Part shown: piece by piece, positions 25,191 to 33,037 of the stretch
How the letters are laid out: each line of letters starts with the position of its first letter
Position numbering within the stretch: position 1 is the stretch's first letter
Source: Spirosoma oryzicola
Lineage (GTDB): Bacteria; Bacteroidota; Bacteroidia; Cytophagales; Spirosomataceae
NCBI RefSeq assembly: GCF_021233055.1
Contig: NZ_CP089538.1
Span: 3,922,501-3,986,500 of the forward strand
Length of the DNA stretch: 64,000 nt
Reading direction: 5' to 3'
Notes under the pieces: model-generated
Told to the model about the DNA's origin: nothing
Seen by the model: only the letters and a program-made list of their open reading frames with translations
The model's database searches: none
Program-made: the position numbers and the translations under genes

Positions 25191-26459
25191 TTACTCCCAG
25201 ACAGGAAACGGGTCCTTGAAGCTGCCACCCGACTCCAGGTGTTTTAGTTCAAGCTCCGTGCACAGGCAGTCCTGTAATTCCTTGGTTACTTGCTCCTGGT
25301 TTACATCCTGACCGATAATGACCAGCTCGTTTTGCCGGTCGCCGAAGCGTTTGTGCCAGCGAGCTTCGATTTGAGTGCGATTTTCCAAAAAAGACCCGTA
25401 CTGTATGCGCTGGTTAAAAGGCATGGAAGCCCACCAAACCCCTGCCGACTCGGCTCGCAGACTACCGCCAGCCTGGCTGAAGTTCAACGCATCGTCGGGT
25501 CGGGAAGCAAGCCAGAAAAGTCCCTTACTGCGAATGATACCCGCCGGGAAATTTTCGCTCAGGTAGTTCCAGAAGCGCACCGGATGAAACGGTCGCCGGT
25601 CACGGAACACGAAGGAAGAAATACCATACTCTTCAGTTTCGGGCGTGTGTCCTTTTCCGCTTCGCTGGTTCTGCAACTCCTGAATCCATCCCGCCGATTG
25701 CGACGCTTCATCGAAATCAAACCGGCCCGTGTTCAGGATTTCGGCTGGATCAATCTTACTGAACTGACAGTCTACCAGTTTCGCTTTTGGATTGAGTTTG
25801 CGCAGGATAGCTTTCAATTCCCCCGATTGCTGGCTACTGATCAGATCGGTTTTATTGACAATGATGACATCGGCAAACTCGATTTGATCCGTCAGCAAAT
25901 TGACAATGGTTCGGGTATCGGCGGCATCTTCGTTTAGTTCACGGTCATAAACGGTATCGACACTGCCGAAGTCGCGGTAAAAATTAAACCCGTCAACAAC
26001 TGTTACCAGCGTGTCTAATCGGGCGAAACGCGACAAGTCAACAGCATGGGCCTCATCGACCGAACTATCGGATTGGAATGTAAACGTCTGCGCGACGGGC
26101 AAAGGCTCCGAAATGCCCGACGACTCGATAAGCAGGTAATCGAACCGGCCTTCCTTCGCCAGTTTTTCGACCTCAATGATCAGGTCTTCGCGCAAGGTGC
26201 AGCAAATACAACCATTCGACATCTCGACCAGTTTCTCTTCGGTTCGCGAGAGTGTACCCTCCTGCCGAACGAGCGCGGCATCGACATTGACTTCGCTCAT
26301 GTCGTTGACGATAACGGCTACTTTCAGCCCTTGTCTGTTGTGCAGAACGTGATTGAGCAACGTGGTTTTTCCGGCTCCCAGAAAGCCGCTCAATACCGTG
26401 ACAGGCAATCGCTTGTCCGTCGCCTTCTGAATCGCTGGTTGTATAGTTTGACTTGCCAT
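25191..26459 (-). CDS. COG0523 (CobW-family) GTPase, metal chaperone
   Basis: The 422-residue product has the GTPase motifs GFLGAGKTT (Walker A, about 25-33), the metal-binding CICC near residue 86 ([11 protein letters not shown]), NKTDL near 204 and a C-terminal CobW_C domain. Relatives such as YeiR, ZigA and ZNG1 deliver Zn2+ to client enzymes and are often Zur-regulated. The promoter holds the longest of the four GCAAC palindromes (box C), which supports a zinc role here. The gene is monocistronic: a repeat-filled gap follows it. Confidence 0.93.
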   Translation of the reverse strand: MASQTIQPAIQKATDKRLPVTVLSGFLGAGKTTLLNHVLHNRQGLKVAVIVNDMSEVNVDAALVRQEGTLSRTEEKLVEMSNGCICCTLREDLIIEVEKLAKEGRFDYLLIESSGISEPLPVAQTFTFQSDSSVDEAHAVDLSRFARLDTLVTVVDGFNFYRDFGSVDTVYDRELNEDAADTRTIVNLLTDQIEFADVIIVNKTDLISSQQSGELKAILRKLNPKAKLVDCQFSKIDPAEILNTGRFDFDEASQSAGWIQELQNQRSGKGHTPETEEYGISSFVFRDRRPFHPVRFWNYLSENFPAGIIRSKGLFWLASRPDDALNFSQAGGSLRAESAGVWWASMPFNQRIQYGSFLENRTQIEARWHKRFGDRQNELVIIGQDVNQEQVTKELQDCLCTELELKHLESGGSFKDPFPVWE

Positions 26460-26463
26460 GGGG

Positions 26464-26493
26464 CAAATCTAAAGACAATTTTTCTTTTTGCAA
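26464..26493 (-). promoter_or_regulatory. Bacteroidota-type promoter of the COG0523 gene
   Basis: On the minus strand a TTG -33 element (26493-26491) is separated by 19 nt from a perfect TAnnTTTG -7 element, TAGATTTG (26471-26464). The predicted start point falls within a few nt of the ATG at 26459, so the transcript would be nearly leaderless. The -33 box lies inside operator box C. Confidence 0.7.
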
Positions 26494-26515
26494 CATTGTT
26501 GCAAAAAGAAAAATT
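26477..26515. promoter_or_regulatory. GCAAC-N3-GTTGC operator, box C (COG0523 gene)
   Basis: This is the best copy: a 39-nt palindrome with 18-nt perfect arms around a 3-nt centre (core TTTTTGCAAC-ATT-GTTGCAAAAA). It overlaps the -33 element of the COG0523 promoter, which fits a dimeric repressor of the Fur/Zur type. The regulator gene is not in the window. Confidence 0.8.
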
Positions 26516-26644
26516 AGGCCGAATAATCACTGCGCAAAGTCTTTATGCGTTTTGACGACTCGTGTCGCGATTCGTTCCTGTTACTGCTTTAGAGCGAGGT
26601 AATACAGCGATGGGCGGGCGCAACTTTATCAGCAATAGCCGGTT

Positions 26645-27046
26645 CTACAGAATGCGAATTGGCTTTTTGTCTTCGTCCAGAGCGACAAACGTAAATGTGC
26701 CGTGGATGGCGTGATGGCGTTCCATTGAGTACATTTCTTCGACGAAAATTTCGACGGCAATTCGAATGCTCGTGTTACCCACGTGTTCGACCCGACCGAT
26801 AAGTTCTATGATCGTTCCGGCCGGTATGGATTTGGTGAAATTGATTTTGTCCAGCGACACAGTGACCATCCGCTTACGCGAAAAGCGTGTCGCCGTAATA
26901 AACGCTACTTCGTCCATCAATTGGAGCGCGGTACCGCCAAAAAGGGTATCGTAATGATTGGTTGTATTCGGAAAAACGGCTTTGACAACACGGGTTTCAG
27001 CGGCTGCAATTCGTTCGGTAATCGATTCGGCTTGATCAATGGCCAT
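26645..27046 (-). CDS. Acyl-CoA thioesterase, short hotdog protein
   Basis: The 133-residue product has the hotdog motif NTTNHYDTLFGGTALQLMDE near residue 27 and the SLDKINFTKSIPAG strand pair of YciA-type acyl-CoA thioesterases. It is the last gene of a tight three-gene set: its start lies 11 nt inside the 3' end of the Cys-rich gene upstream. The shared transcript with a PAS protein suggests control by a cytoplasmic signal, but no link in function is evident. Confidence 0.9.
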   Translation of the reverse strand: MAIDQAESITERIAAAETRVVKAVFPNTTNHYDTLFGGTALQLMDEVAFITATRFSRKRMVTVSLDKINFTKSIPAGTIIELIGRVEHVGNTSIRIAVEIFVEEMYSMERHHAIHGTFTFVALDEDKKPIRIL

Positions 27047-27284
27047 GTACTAATTGGTTTACTTTTTCTTGGTGAGTCTGGTTATTGTAGTCGGTTCGCA
27101 AGGCACACAGACAGTCGGCGCACAGACACCCTTCATACAATGAACGAATGTAGTGCTGTTGCGTTTCGGTCAGAGTAATTGACTGACACTGGCACAGGTT
27201 GATACTACCCACACGACACTCGAAAGGTCGTTGGCAACGTGGACAGGCGATATGCTCGTGCTTACTGCTGGACGGACAACTCAT
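27036..27284 (-). CDS. Cysteine-rich CWC-type small protein
   Basis: The start is the ATG at 27284 (MSCPSSSKHEHIACPRCQ). The 82-residue product has about nine Cys arranged as CPRC, ECRVGS, CQCQ and GCLCADCL, the pattern of the cysteine-rich CWC family, which probably binds zinc. It overlaps the PAS gene upstream by 23 nt and the thioesterase gene downstream by 11 nt, so the three are translationally linked. Function of the family is unknown. Confidence 0.8.
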   Translation of the reverse strand: MSCPSSSKHEHIACPRCQRPFECRVGSINLCQCQSITLTETQQHYIRSLYEGCLCADCLCALRTDYNNQTHQEKVNQLVHGH

Positions 27285-27789
27285 TCGTTTCAAACTCCTG
27301 CTCGAAGGCGATAAAATTAACAACCTGTTTTTGCCGGTTGAGGATAGGTCTGATCGTGATATGACACCAGTATTTGGATTGGTCTTTACGGTAATTCACT
27401 ACCTGTTCTTCAATGACACGATGTTTTTCGAGCGCCTTCCTGATGCGGTGTCTCGATGATGGGTCAGTCTCTGCTCCCTGCAAAAATACGGGACGACGGC
27501 CTACAACTTCGTGGTTTCTGTAGCCCGTCATCTGCTCAAAATTAGTATTTACGTACTGAATTACCTGCGTCGTATCGGTTACGACGACGGCCCATTTGCC
27601 ACTTTGCAGGTCATGACGGACGTTTGCGGGAAGATCCCACTCATTTGATTTGGCCAGTGCCATCCAGCCCGCTGTACCGGTAGGCAGTACGGGTTTTTGT
27701 CTGAATTCCCACCCAATCCACAAAGGTGTAATGTATGCCGTTTTATAGTGTTCCGCTACTTGCTTATCGTATATTCCGCAGAAATCCAT
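27262..27789 (-). CDS. LOV-like PAS protein lacking the photoactive cysteine
   Basis: The 175-residue product has one PAS domain at about residues 65-170. FLQGAETDP, the IRKALE helix and NYRKDQSKYW are hallmarks of the LOV subclass of PAS domains, but the flavin-bonding Cys motif GRNCRFLQ is replaced by GRRPVFLQ, and the Asn normally after the FW/YW pair is Cys (YWCH). It therefore cannot form the normal cysteinyl adduct. It could still bind flavin or act as a redox or ligand sensor. It has no output domain and heads the overlapping set with the CWC and thioesterase genes. Confidence 0.82.
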   Translation of the reverse strand: MDFCGIYDKQVAEHYKTAYITPLWIGWEFRQKPVLPTGTAGWMALAKSNEWDLPANVRHDLQSGKWAVVVTDTTQVIQYVNTNFEQMTGYRNHEVVGRRPVFLQGAETDPSSRHRIRKALEKHRVIEEQVVNYRKDQSKYWCHITIRPILNRQKQVVNFIAFEQEFETNELSVQQ

Positions 27790-28016
27790 GATCAGGCCAG
27801 TTAAAGTTCTATACTAATGATGGGGGAGTCTATGTGTCGCTTTATAAACACAGTAACTAATCCGAAGGTTATTTGTCCAGGTTAATCTTCACTTTTCAAC
27901 TCAACTGTGCTTTTATTGCCTAATCGGTGTTCAATCATACAGCAAAAGCACCGTTGCCCGTTTGTCGCTTATAGCAGCAATAACTTAGCCATGTTTTAAT
28001 CGTAACTCTTATTCTC

Positions 28017-28160
28017 GGGGGCTGACAATGAATCGACGGGTTGAAGACAGTCCTTTGACGCGAATGGGTACTTTCTCTTAAATTTCAGCCAAAACAATCC
28101 CCTAGCCCCTGTTCGTTACACTGTAGTAGCCTGCTGAATCAGCAAGATAGCTACAAGCAA
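28017..28160 (+). pseudogene. Segment resembling the 5' half of tmRNA (ssrA remnant?)
   Basis: This stretch begins GGGGGCTGACAATGAATCGA-like with ATCGACGGG, close to the tmRNA 5' consensus GGGGNTG...TTCGACGGG, and continues with CTCTTAAATTTCAG followed by CCAAAAC, similar to what I recall of Bacteroides ssrA before the tag. A short frame ending TAC-ACT-GTA-GTA-GCC-TGC-TGA would read YTVVAC, a poor version of a YAxAA tag. The CDF start at 28165 leaves no room for a 3' tRNA-like half. I cannot run a covariance search; this could be coincidence or another structured leader RNA (GGGGCT at 28018 can pair with AGCCCC at 28104). Confidence 0.35.
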
Positions 28161-28164
28161 AAGA

Positions 28165-29088
28165 ATGGCACACGAGCATCACCACGACCACGGCCATCAC
28201 CACGGACCGACTGTCCTGACATCAATCAACCGGGCGTTGATTATTGGGGCCGTTCTCAACTCGGTTTACGTAGCCGTAGAATTTATTGCTGGTTTTTATT
28301 ACAACTCGCTCGCCCTAACCGCCGATGCAGGCCACAATCTGAGCGATGTAGCCAGTCTTTTGCTTTCCCTGCTGGCCTTTCGGCTGGCCCGTGTACGCAA
28401 CACGACCAATTTTACGTACGGTTACCGAAAAAGCACAGTATTGGCATCGCTGACCAACGCCATTATTTTGTCCGTTACCATCGGAGCTATTATCTGGGAA
28501 AGTATTCAGCGCTTCCGACACCCCGAACCGGTCCCTGGTGTATCCGTGGCCTGGGTCGCTGGTTTTGGCATACTAGTCAATGCGTCTTCGGCGCTGCTTT
28601 TTTTTCGCGATAAAGAGCATGATCTGAACGTTAAAGGAGCCTATCTACACTTGTTGGCCGATGCTTTAGTTTCCTTGGGAGTCGTTGTTGCAGGGCTGCT
28701 GATCAGTTATACCGGCTGGGTCTGGCTCGACCCTATTAGCGGTCTGGTTGTAGCGGGTGTCATTCTGGGCTCAACATGGCGACTTCTGAACGACAGCCTG
28801 CGCCTTTCACTCGACGGCGTTCCGGCTGACATTCAACTTACGGATGTGCTTACCGATCTTCGGACCATCAACGGCGTTCGGGATGTGCACCACGTACACG
28901 TTTGGGCCATGAGCACAACCGAAAACGCCCTTACGGCGCACCTCGTTCTAGATCCTGGCTTGTCGGATCAGCAGATAACAGCGCTAAAGCACGACGCCCG
29001 ACACCGGCTTGAACACCGCAACATTAGCCATGCTACGCTTGAAACCGAGGTCGTCGCCGAAACCGACTGCGAAGCCGAAAACTGTTGA
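28165..29088 (+). CDS. CDF family zinc/cation exporter (ZitB/CzcD type)
   Basis: The 307-residue product begins with a His/Asp cluster (HEHHHDHGHHHG), then six membrane helices with the transport-site motifs HNLSD in helix II and HLLAD in helix V, giving the HD-HD site typical of Zn2+ selective CDF proteins. A cytoplasmic ferredoxin-like domain (DVHHVHVWAMST) closes the protein. It exports Zn2+ or similar ions in exchange for protons. It lies in the metal island but has no GCAAC box; being an exporter, it would not be expected to share a Zur repressor. Confidence 0.92.
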   Translation: MAHEHHHDHGHHHGPTVLTSINRALIIGAVLNSVYVAVEFIAGFYYNSLALTADAGHNLSDVASLLLSLLAFRLARVRNTTNFTYGYRKSTVLASLTNAIILSVTIGAIIWESIQRFRHPEPVPGVSVAWVAGFGILVNASSALLFFRDKEHDLNVKGAYLHLLADALVSLGVVVAGLLISYTGWVWLDPISGLVVAGVILGSTWRLLNDSLRLSLDGVPADIQLTDVLTDLRTINGVRDVHHVHVWAMSTTENALTAHLVLDPGLSDQQITALKHDARHRLEHRNISHATLETEVVAETDCEAENC

Positions 29089-29095
29089 TCGTTAC

Positions 29096-29425
29096 CTACT
29101 GCTCGAAATCATAGTCACGCTCCACCCGGCAGATGCGGGTTTTGTAGCGTTCGTACCAGCGTTCGCGTCCGATCTGCTGCGCTAGTTGGTGCTCGGCATG
29201 TCTTTTCCAGTTGCGAATGGCCTCCAGACTTTCCCAATAAGAAACCGTGATACCAAGTGCTCCCCCCTCCGCGTTTCGAGCCGATTCCGCTCCGAGAAAT
29301 CCAGGTTGCTGCTCCGCCAGCTCAACCATGCGGATAGCCATGTCGCCGTATCCTTCCGCTACGTCCGTTCGAACAGACGTAAAAATAACAGCGTAGTAAG
29401 GGGGTTCGGGTGTTTTAGCGATCAT
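29096..29425 (-). CDS. Antibiotic biosynthesis monooxygenase (ABM) domain protein
   Basis: The start is the ATG at 29425 (MIAKTPEPPYYAVIFTS). The 109-residue product has the dimeric ferredoxin-like ABM fold: AVIFTSVRTD, MVELAEQQPGFLGAESARN and ISVSYW-type strand ITVSYWESLEAIRNWKRHAEH. Such proteins include quinol monooxygenases and haem-degrading enzymes; the H near residue 82 and W residues are compatible with either. It is divergent from the flavoprotein gene at 29519 and shares the gap that holds box D. It ends 7 nt from the CDF stop. Confidence 0.85.
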   Translation of the reverse strand: MIAKTPEPPYYAVIFTSVRTDVAEGYGDMAIRMVELAEQQPGFLGAESARNAEGGALGITVSYWESLEAIRNWKRHAEHQLAQQIGRERWYERYKTRICRVERDYDFEQ

Positions 29426-29462
29426 ACCGTCCAAGATAAACAAACACGCGGATTATTCATTT

Positions 29463-29479
29463 ATGCAACAATGTTGCAT
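29463..29479. promoter_or_regulatory. GCAAC-N3-GTTGC operator, box D (divergent gap)
   Basis: The 17-nt palindrome ATGCAACAATGTTGCAT has the same core as box B. It lies 40 nt upstream of the flavoprotein start (29519) and 38 nt upstream of the ABM gene start (29425), so either or both may be controlled. Confidence 0.72.
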
Positions 29480-29518
29480 TTTATACTAATTTGTGCGTTC
29501 TTCGTAAAAAAACGATGT

Positions 29519-30466
29519 ATGCTTATGGATACCAGTGATCAATTAGATGTCATTATTATAGGAGGAAGCAACGCGGGTCTGAGTGCTGCACTGACATTGG
29601 GGCGCTCGTTACGAAACGTGCTTGTCATTGACGGTGGCAAGCCTTGCAACCGACAGACGCCCCACTCCCATAATTTCTTGACCCAGGACGGCGAAACACC
29701 CGCTCACATAGCCACCATCGCCAAAGAACAGATCCTTCGCTATCCGTCTGTTACTTTCCTGACTGACCTCGCCACCGAAGCGCGTCAGGAATCGGATGGC
29801 TTCATCGTTGAAACGGCCAATGGTCATTCGTTTCGTTCACGCAAAGTACTATTAGCGACGGGTATTGAGGATATCATGCCTTCTATCAACGGTTTTGCGG
29901 AATGCTGGGGACGCTCTGTGCTGCACTGCCCGTATTGCCACGGCTACGAAGTACACGGCCAGCGACTGGGCATTCTGGCCAATGGCGAGACGGCTTACGA
30001 ACTGGCCCGACTGATTCAGCATTGGAGTCCTGATTTGACCGTATTTACCAACGGTCCAGCAACGCTGACAAACGATCAGTCGGAGGTGATTAGTCAGTTG
30101 GGCATACCCGTCGTTACGGCTGAAATCGCGGAGATTGAGCACCAGTCTGGTCAGTTGGAAAGACTACGTTTTACAGATGGCTCCACCCACGAACTGGACG
30201 CTATTTTCAGCCGGGTTCCGTTTCGCCAGCATACTACGCTTGCTCAGCAACTAGGCTGTCTCGCTGCGGAATCAGGTCTGATCAAAGCGGACGAATTTGG
30301 TGAAACAAACATTCCTGGTGTGTACGTGGCGGGCGACAACAGTTCGCCCATGCGACAGGTTGCCGCTGCCATTGCGAGTGGTAGTAAAGCAGCCGCTATG
30401 CTGAATCGTCAGTTGATTGCCGAAGAATTAAGCGCCCGACTTGTTAAAGCAGATGCTGTCCAGTAG
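29519..30466 (+). CDS. Thioredoxin-reductase-like NAD(P)/FAD oxidoreductase
   Basis: The start is the ATG at 29519, or 29525 two codons on; both precede DTSDQLDVIIIGGSNAGLSA, the FAD-binding motif. The 315-residue product has VLLATGIED, the redox pair CPYC at about residue 140 (HCPYCHGYE), and a final GVYVAGDNSSPMRQ segment. CPYC replaces the CATC of classical thioredoxin reductase; this branch often lacks a thioredoxin partner and may reduce other disulfides. Box D suggests metal-dependent expression. The longer frame to 29186 overlaps the opposite-strand gene and is rejected. Confidence 0.9.
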   Translation: MLMDTSDQLDVIIIGGSNAGLSAALTLGRSLRNVLVIDGGKPCNRQTPHSHNFLTQDGETPAHIATIAKEQILRYPSVTFLTDLATEARQESDGFIVETANGHSFRSRKVLLATGIEDIMPSINGFAECWGRSVLHCPYCHGYEVHGQRLGILANGETAYELARLIQHWSPDLTVFTNGPATLTNDQSEVISQLGIPVVTAEIAEIEHQSGQLERLRFTDGSTHELDAIFSRVPFRQHTTLAQQLGCLAAESGLIKADEFGETNIPGVYVAGDNSSPMRQVAAAIASGSKAAAMLNRQLIAEELSARLVKADAVQ

Positions 30467-30553
30467 CTTTTACGGAAGCGGTTCATGACGGGTAACGGAC
30501 CTAGTTTGTCGCCAATAAACTATCTTTATCGGTGAATCAATCACGATAAGGGT

Positions 30554-32356
30554 ATGCGGTTCCTAGCCTGTTTACTTCTGGTTTTATCCTGCTTCTGCCG
30601 GGTCGTTGCTCAACAGCGAACGTACTGCAATCCAATGGACATCAGCTACCGGTACAACTTTGAGCAACTGAACGAGAAGATTTCGTACCGCTCAGGAGCC
30701 GATCCGGTCATCATTAACCACAAAAACGAGTATTACCTGTTCGTCACCATTCAGGGCGGCTGGTGGCACTCGAAAGACTTAGTCAACTGGAAATACGTCG
30801 TTCCCGACAAATGGCCCATGGAGGACATGTGTGCTCCGGCGGCCCTGTCGGTGCGCGACACCTTGTACTTGTTTCAATCTACGTTCGAGCAACGTCCTAT
30901 TTTTATTTCGACGGAACCCGAAAAAGGAAAGCTGCTCTTTTATAACCGCTGGCTTCCCCGCCTGCCCAAAGACATTGGTCCCTGGGACCCGGCCCTTTTT
31001 CACGATGACGACACCGACAGGTGGTACATGTACTGGGGTTCTTCCAACGTTTACCCGATTTTCGGCGCCGAACTCGACAAGAATCGTAAGCTGACCTACG
31101 CGGGCAATAATCCGGCGGAGGCTTATAAGGCAATGCTCTGGCTCGACCCCTACCAGCACGGTTGGGAACGGTTCGGACCAAACCATTCGGACCCATTCAA
31201 ACCGTTTACCGAAGGAGCCTGGATGACGAAATACAACGGAAAATATTACTTGCAATACGGTGCGCCCGGTACCGAGTACAACGTTTACGGCAACGGTACT
31301 TACGTTGGGAAAGAGCCGCTTGGCCCGTTTGAGTATGCGCCTTACAATCCGGTAGCCTACAAACCGGGCGGCTTTGCCACGGGGTGTGGTCACGGCAACA
31401 CGTTTCAGGATAATTTCGGCAACTACTGGAATACGGGTACCACCTGGATTGGCTACAACTGGGGCATGGAACGACGAATCGCTATGAATCCGGCGGGCTT
31501 CGACAAAGACGATCAGTTATTTGCCAATACCCGGTTCGGCGACTTTCCCCATTATTTGGCTACCAAAAAAATACCGAGCGGGAATGGTACCGACAGCGAT
31601 GCGCTATTTACGGGCTGGATGCTTCTCAACTACAAAAAACCGGTCGTGGCCTCCTCAACGCTATCCATTCCAACCGATTCCGTACGAGTGGCCGCTAACG
31701 TAGCCGACGAAAATCCGCGTACGTTCTGGGTAGCGGCTCAGAATAGACCGGGCGAAACCTTAACCACCGACTTAGGTACCGAACGGGAAATCCGGGCGGT
31801 CCAGGTCGATTACATCGATTACAAACAAACCCTGTACGAGTCCGACTCCACGGTATACACGCAGTTTAAAATCCTGACGTCGATCGACAACAAAAAATGG
31901 GATGTTGTGGCTGATCTCAGCAAGGAGCCTAAGCGCGACCGGGCCTGTGCCTACGTAGAACTAGCCAAGCCCGTCCGGGCGCGGTATGTACGCTACGAAC
32001 ACCTATACGTAGCTGGTTCCCATCTGGCAATCAACGCATTTCGCCTATTTGGCAACGGATTCGGTAAAGCTCCGGCAACGCCTGTCCTAACCGCTAAGCG
32101 TCAGAAAGACCAGCGGAATGCAGACCTGTCGTGGAGCAAAGTACCGGGGGCCGTGGGCTACAATATCCGCTGGGGTATTGCTCCCGACAAGCTATACCAG
32201 ACTTATCAGTTCTGGAACGATCAACCCAACACCTTCGAATTGCGGGCGCTGAACGTTGGTGTCCCCTATTATTTCGCCATCGAAGCGTTCGATGAGAATG
32301 GGGTATCCGTGTTAAGCAAAGCCATTGACGATGGTTCTGGATTGGGGAAAAAGTAA
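30554..32356 (+). CDS. Secreted family 43 glycoside hydrolase with discoidin and Fn3-like domains
   Basis: The 600-residue product has a signal peptide (ending VVAQ), a five-bladed propeller catalytic domain over about residues 25-380 with YRSGADPVIINHKNEYYLF (catalytic base Asp), GPWDPALFHDD and a later GCGHGNTFQD segment, then an F5/8-type (discoidin) carbohydrate-binding domain (AANVADENPRTFWVA, GLGTEREIRAVQVDYIDY-like) and a C-terminal fibronectin-like domain (NADLSWSKVPGAVGYNIRWG). GH43-group enzymes release arabinose, xylose or galactose from plant glycans. No Sus-type pair is adjacent, so it is not in a classic polysaccharide locus. Confidence 0.88.
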   Translation: MRFLACLLLVLSCFCRVVAQQRTYCNPMDISYRYNFEQLNEKISYRSGADPVIINHKNEYYLFVTIQGGWWHSKDLVNWKYVVPDKWPMEDMCAPAALSVRDTLYLFQSTFEQRPIFISTEPEKGKLLFYNRWLPRLPKDIGPWDPALFHDDDTDRWYMYWGSSNVYPIFGAELDKNRKLTYAGNNPAEAYKAMLWLDPYQHGWERFGPNHSDPFKPFTEGAWMTKYNGKYYLQYGAPGTEYNVYGNGTYVGKEPLGPFEYAPYNPVAYKPGGFATGCGHGNTFQDNFGNYWNTGTTWIGYNWGMERRIAMNPAGFDKDDQLFANTRFGDFPHYLATKKIPSGNGTDSDALFTGWMLLNYKKPVVASSTLSIPTDSVRVAANVADENPRTFWVAAQNRPGETLTTDLGTEREIRAVQVDYIDYKQTLYESDSTVYTQFKILTSIDNKKWDVVADLSKEPKRDRACAYVELAKPVRARYVRYEHLYVAGSHLAINAFRLFGNGFGKAPATPVLTAKRQKDQRNADLSWSKVPGAVGYNIRWGIAPDKLYQTYQFWNDQPNTFELRALNVGVPYYFAIEAFDENGVSVLSKAIDDGSGLGKK

Positions 32357-32368
32357 TAGCTTTCTGTC

Positions 32369-32878
32369 ATGCAATTCTCTTTTCGAAACGACCAGCCCGA
32401 CGTAGCCGTTGCTATTCTTCGCGAGGTAGGCCAATGGCTTGTTGACAACGACCGTCAACTCTGGAACGTTGATGCGCTCACGCTGGAAAACCTTATCGAC
32501 AATTTTACGCGGGATAAGCTTTACGTGATGTACGCCAATCGGGATGACGGAAGCGAACCCGAACCGGCAGCAACCTTTGTGCTTCAATGGGAAGATCCGC
32601 TCTACTGGCCTGATATTCCAGCTCATACGTCGGGATTTATCCACAAATTAGCGATCCGACGCCCTTTCAACGGACAAAACCTGTTTGCGTCGATAATCGA
32701 ATTTTGTCAGAACGAATGTCGGAAACAGGGCATTCACTCCATCCAGCTCGAAACCGACGCCGGGCGGCCAAAACTCATGCAATTTTACGAACGCCACGGT
32801 TTTCAGCCCACCTACCAACGTGACGTGCAGGAGTTTGATGTATCGTTTACGTGCCAGTTTTATATACTGAATTTCTGA
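32369..32878 (+). CDS. GNAT family N-acetyltransferase
   Basis: The 169-residue product has the GNAT fold: IHKLAIRRPFNGQNLFASII is the acetyl-CoA binding region (motif A in a relaxed form), followed by IQLETDAGRPKLMQFYERHGFQP, the motif B helix seen in many GNAT proteins. The acceptor is unknown. It follows the GH43 gene by 12 nt on the same strand, so it is probably co-transcribed, though no functional link is clear. Confidence 0.87.
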   Translation: MQFSFRNDQPDVAVAILREVGQWLVDNDRQLWNVDALTLENLIDNFTRDKLYVMYANRDDGSEPEPAATFVLQWEDPLYWPDIPAHTSGFIHKLAIRRPFNGQNLFASIIEFCQNECRKQGIHSIQLETDAGRPKLMQFYERHGFQPTYQRDVQEFDVSFTCQFYILNF

Positions 32879-33037
32879 CCGGACAACCCCTCCGAAAAAC
32901 GGCTGATTGGGATTGATAAAGACGGGCAATCAAAAATCTTTTGAACCGACAAGCGAACGGCTGGTTCATTAGCTGGGGACATCGGGTTAGTCTGAGATCC
33001 TGCCGGTTTCCATTCTGTTTTATCAATTTCTTTATTC

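Noticed and set aside
28017..28400. A complete tmRNA gene
   Set aside because: Only the 5' part is similar; the CDF gene begins at 28165 and no tRNA-like 3' end is seen.
29186..29518. Upstream extension of the flavoprotein gene
   Set aside because: It overlaps the opposite-strand ABM gene and would place box D inside coding sequence; the FAD motif begins right after 29525.
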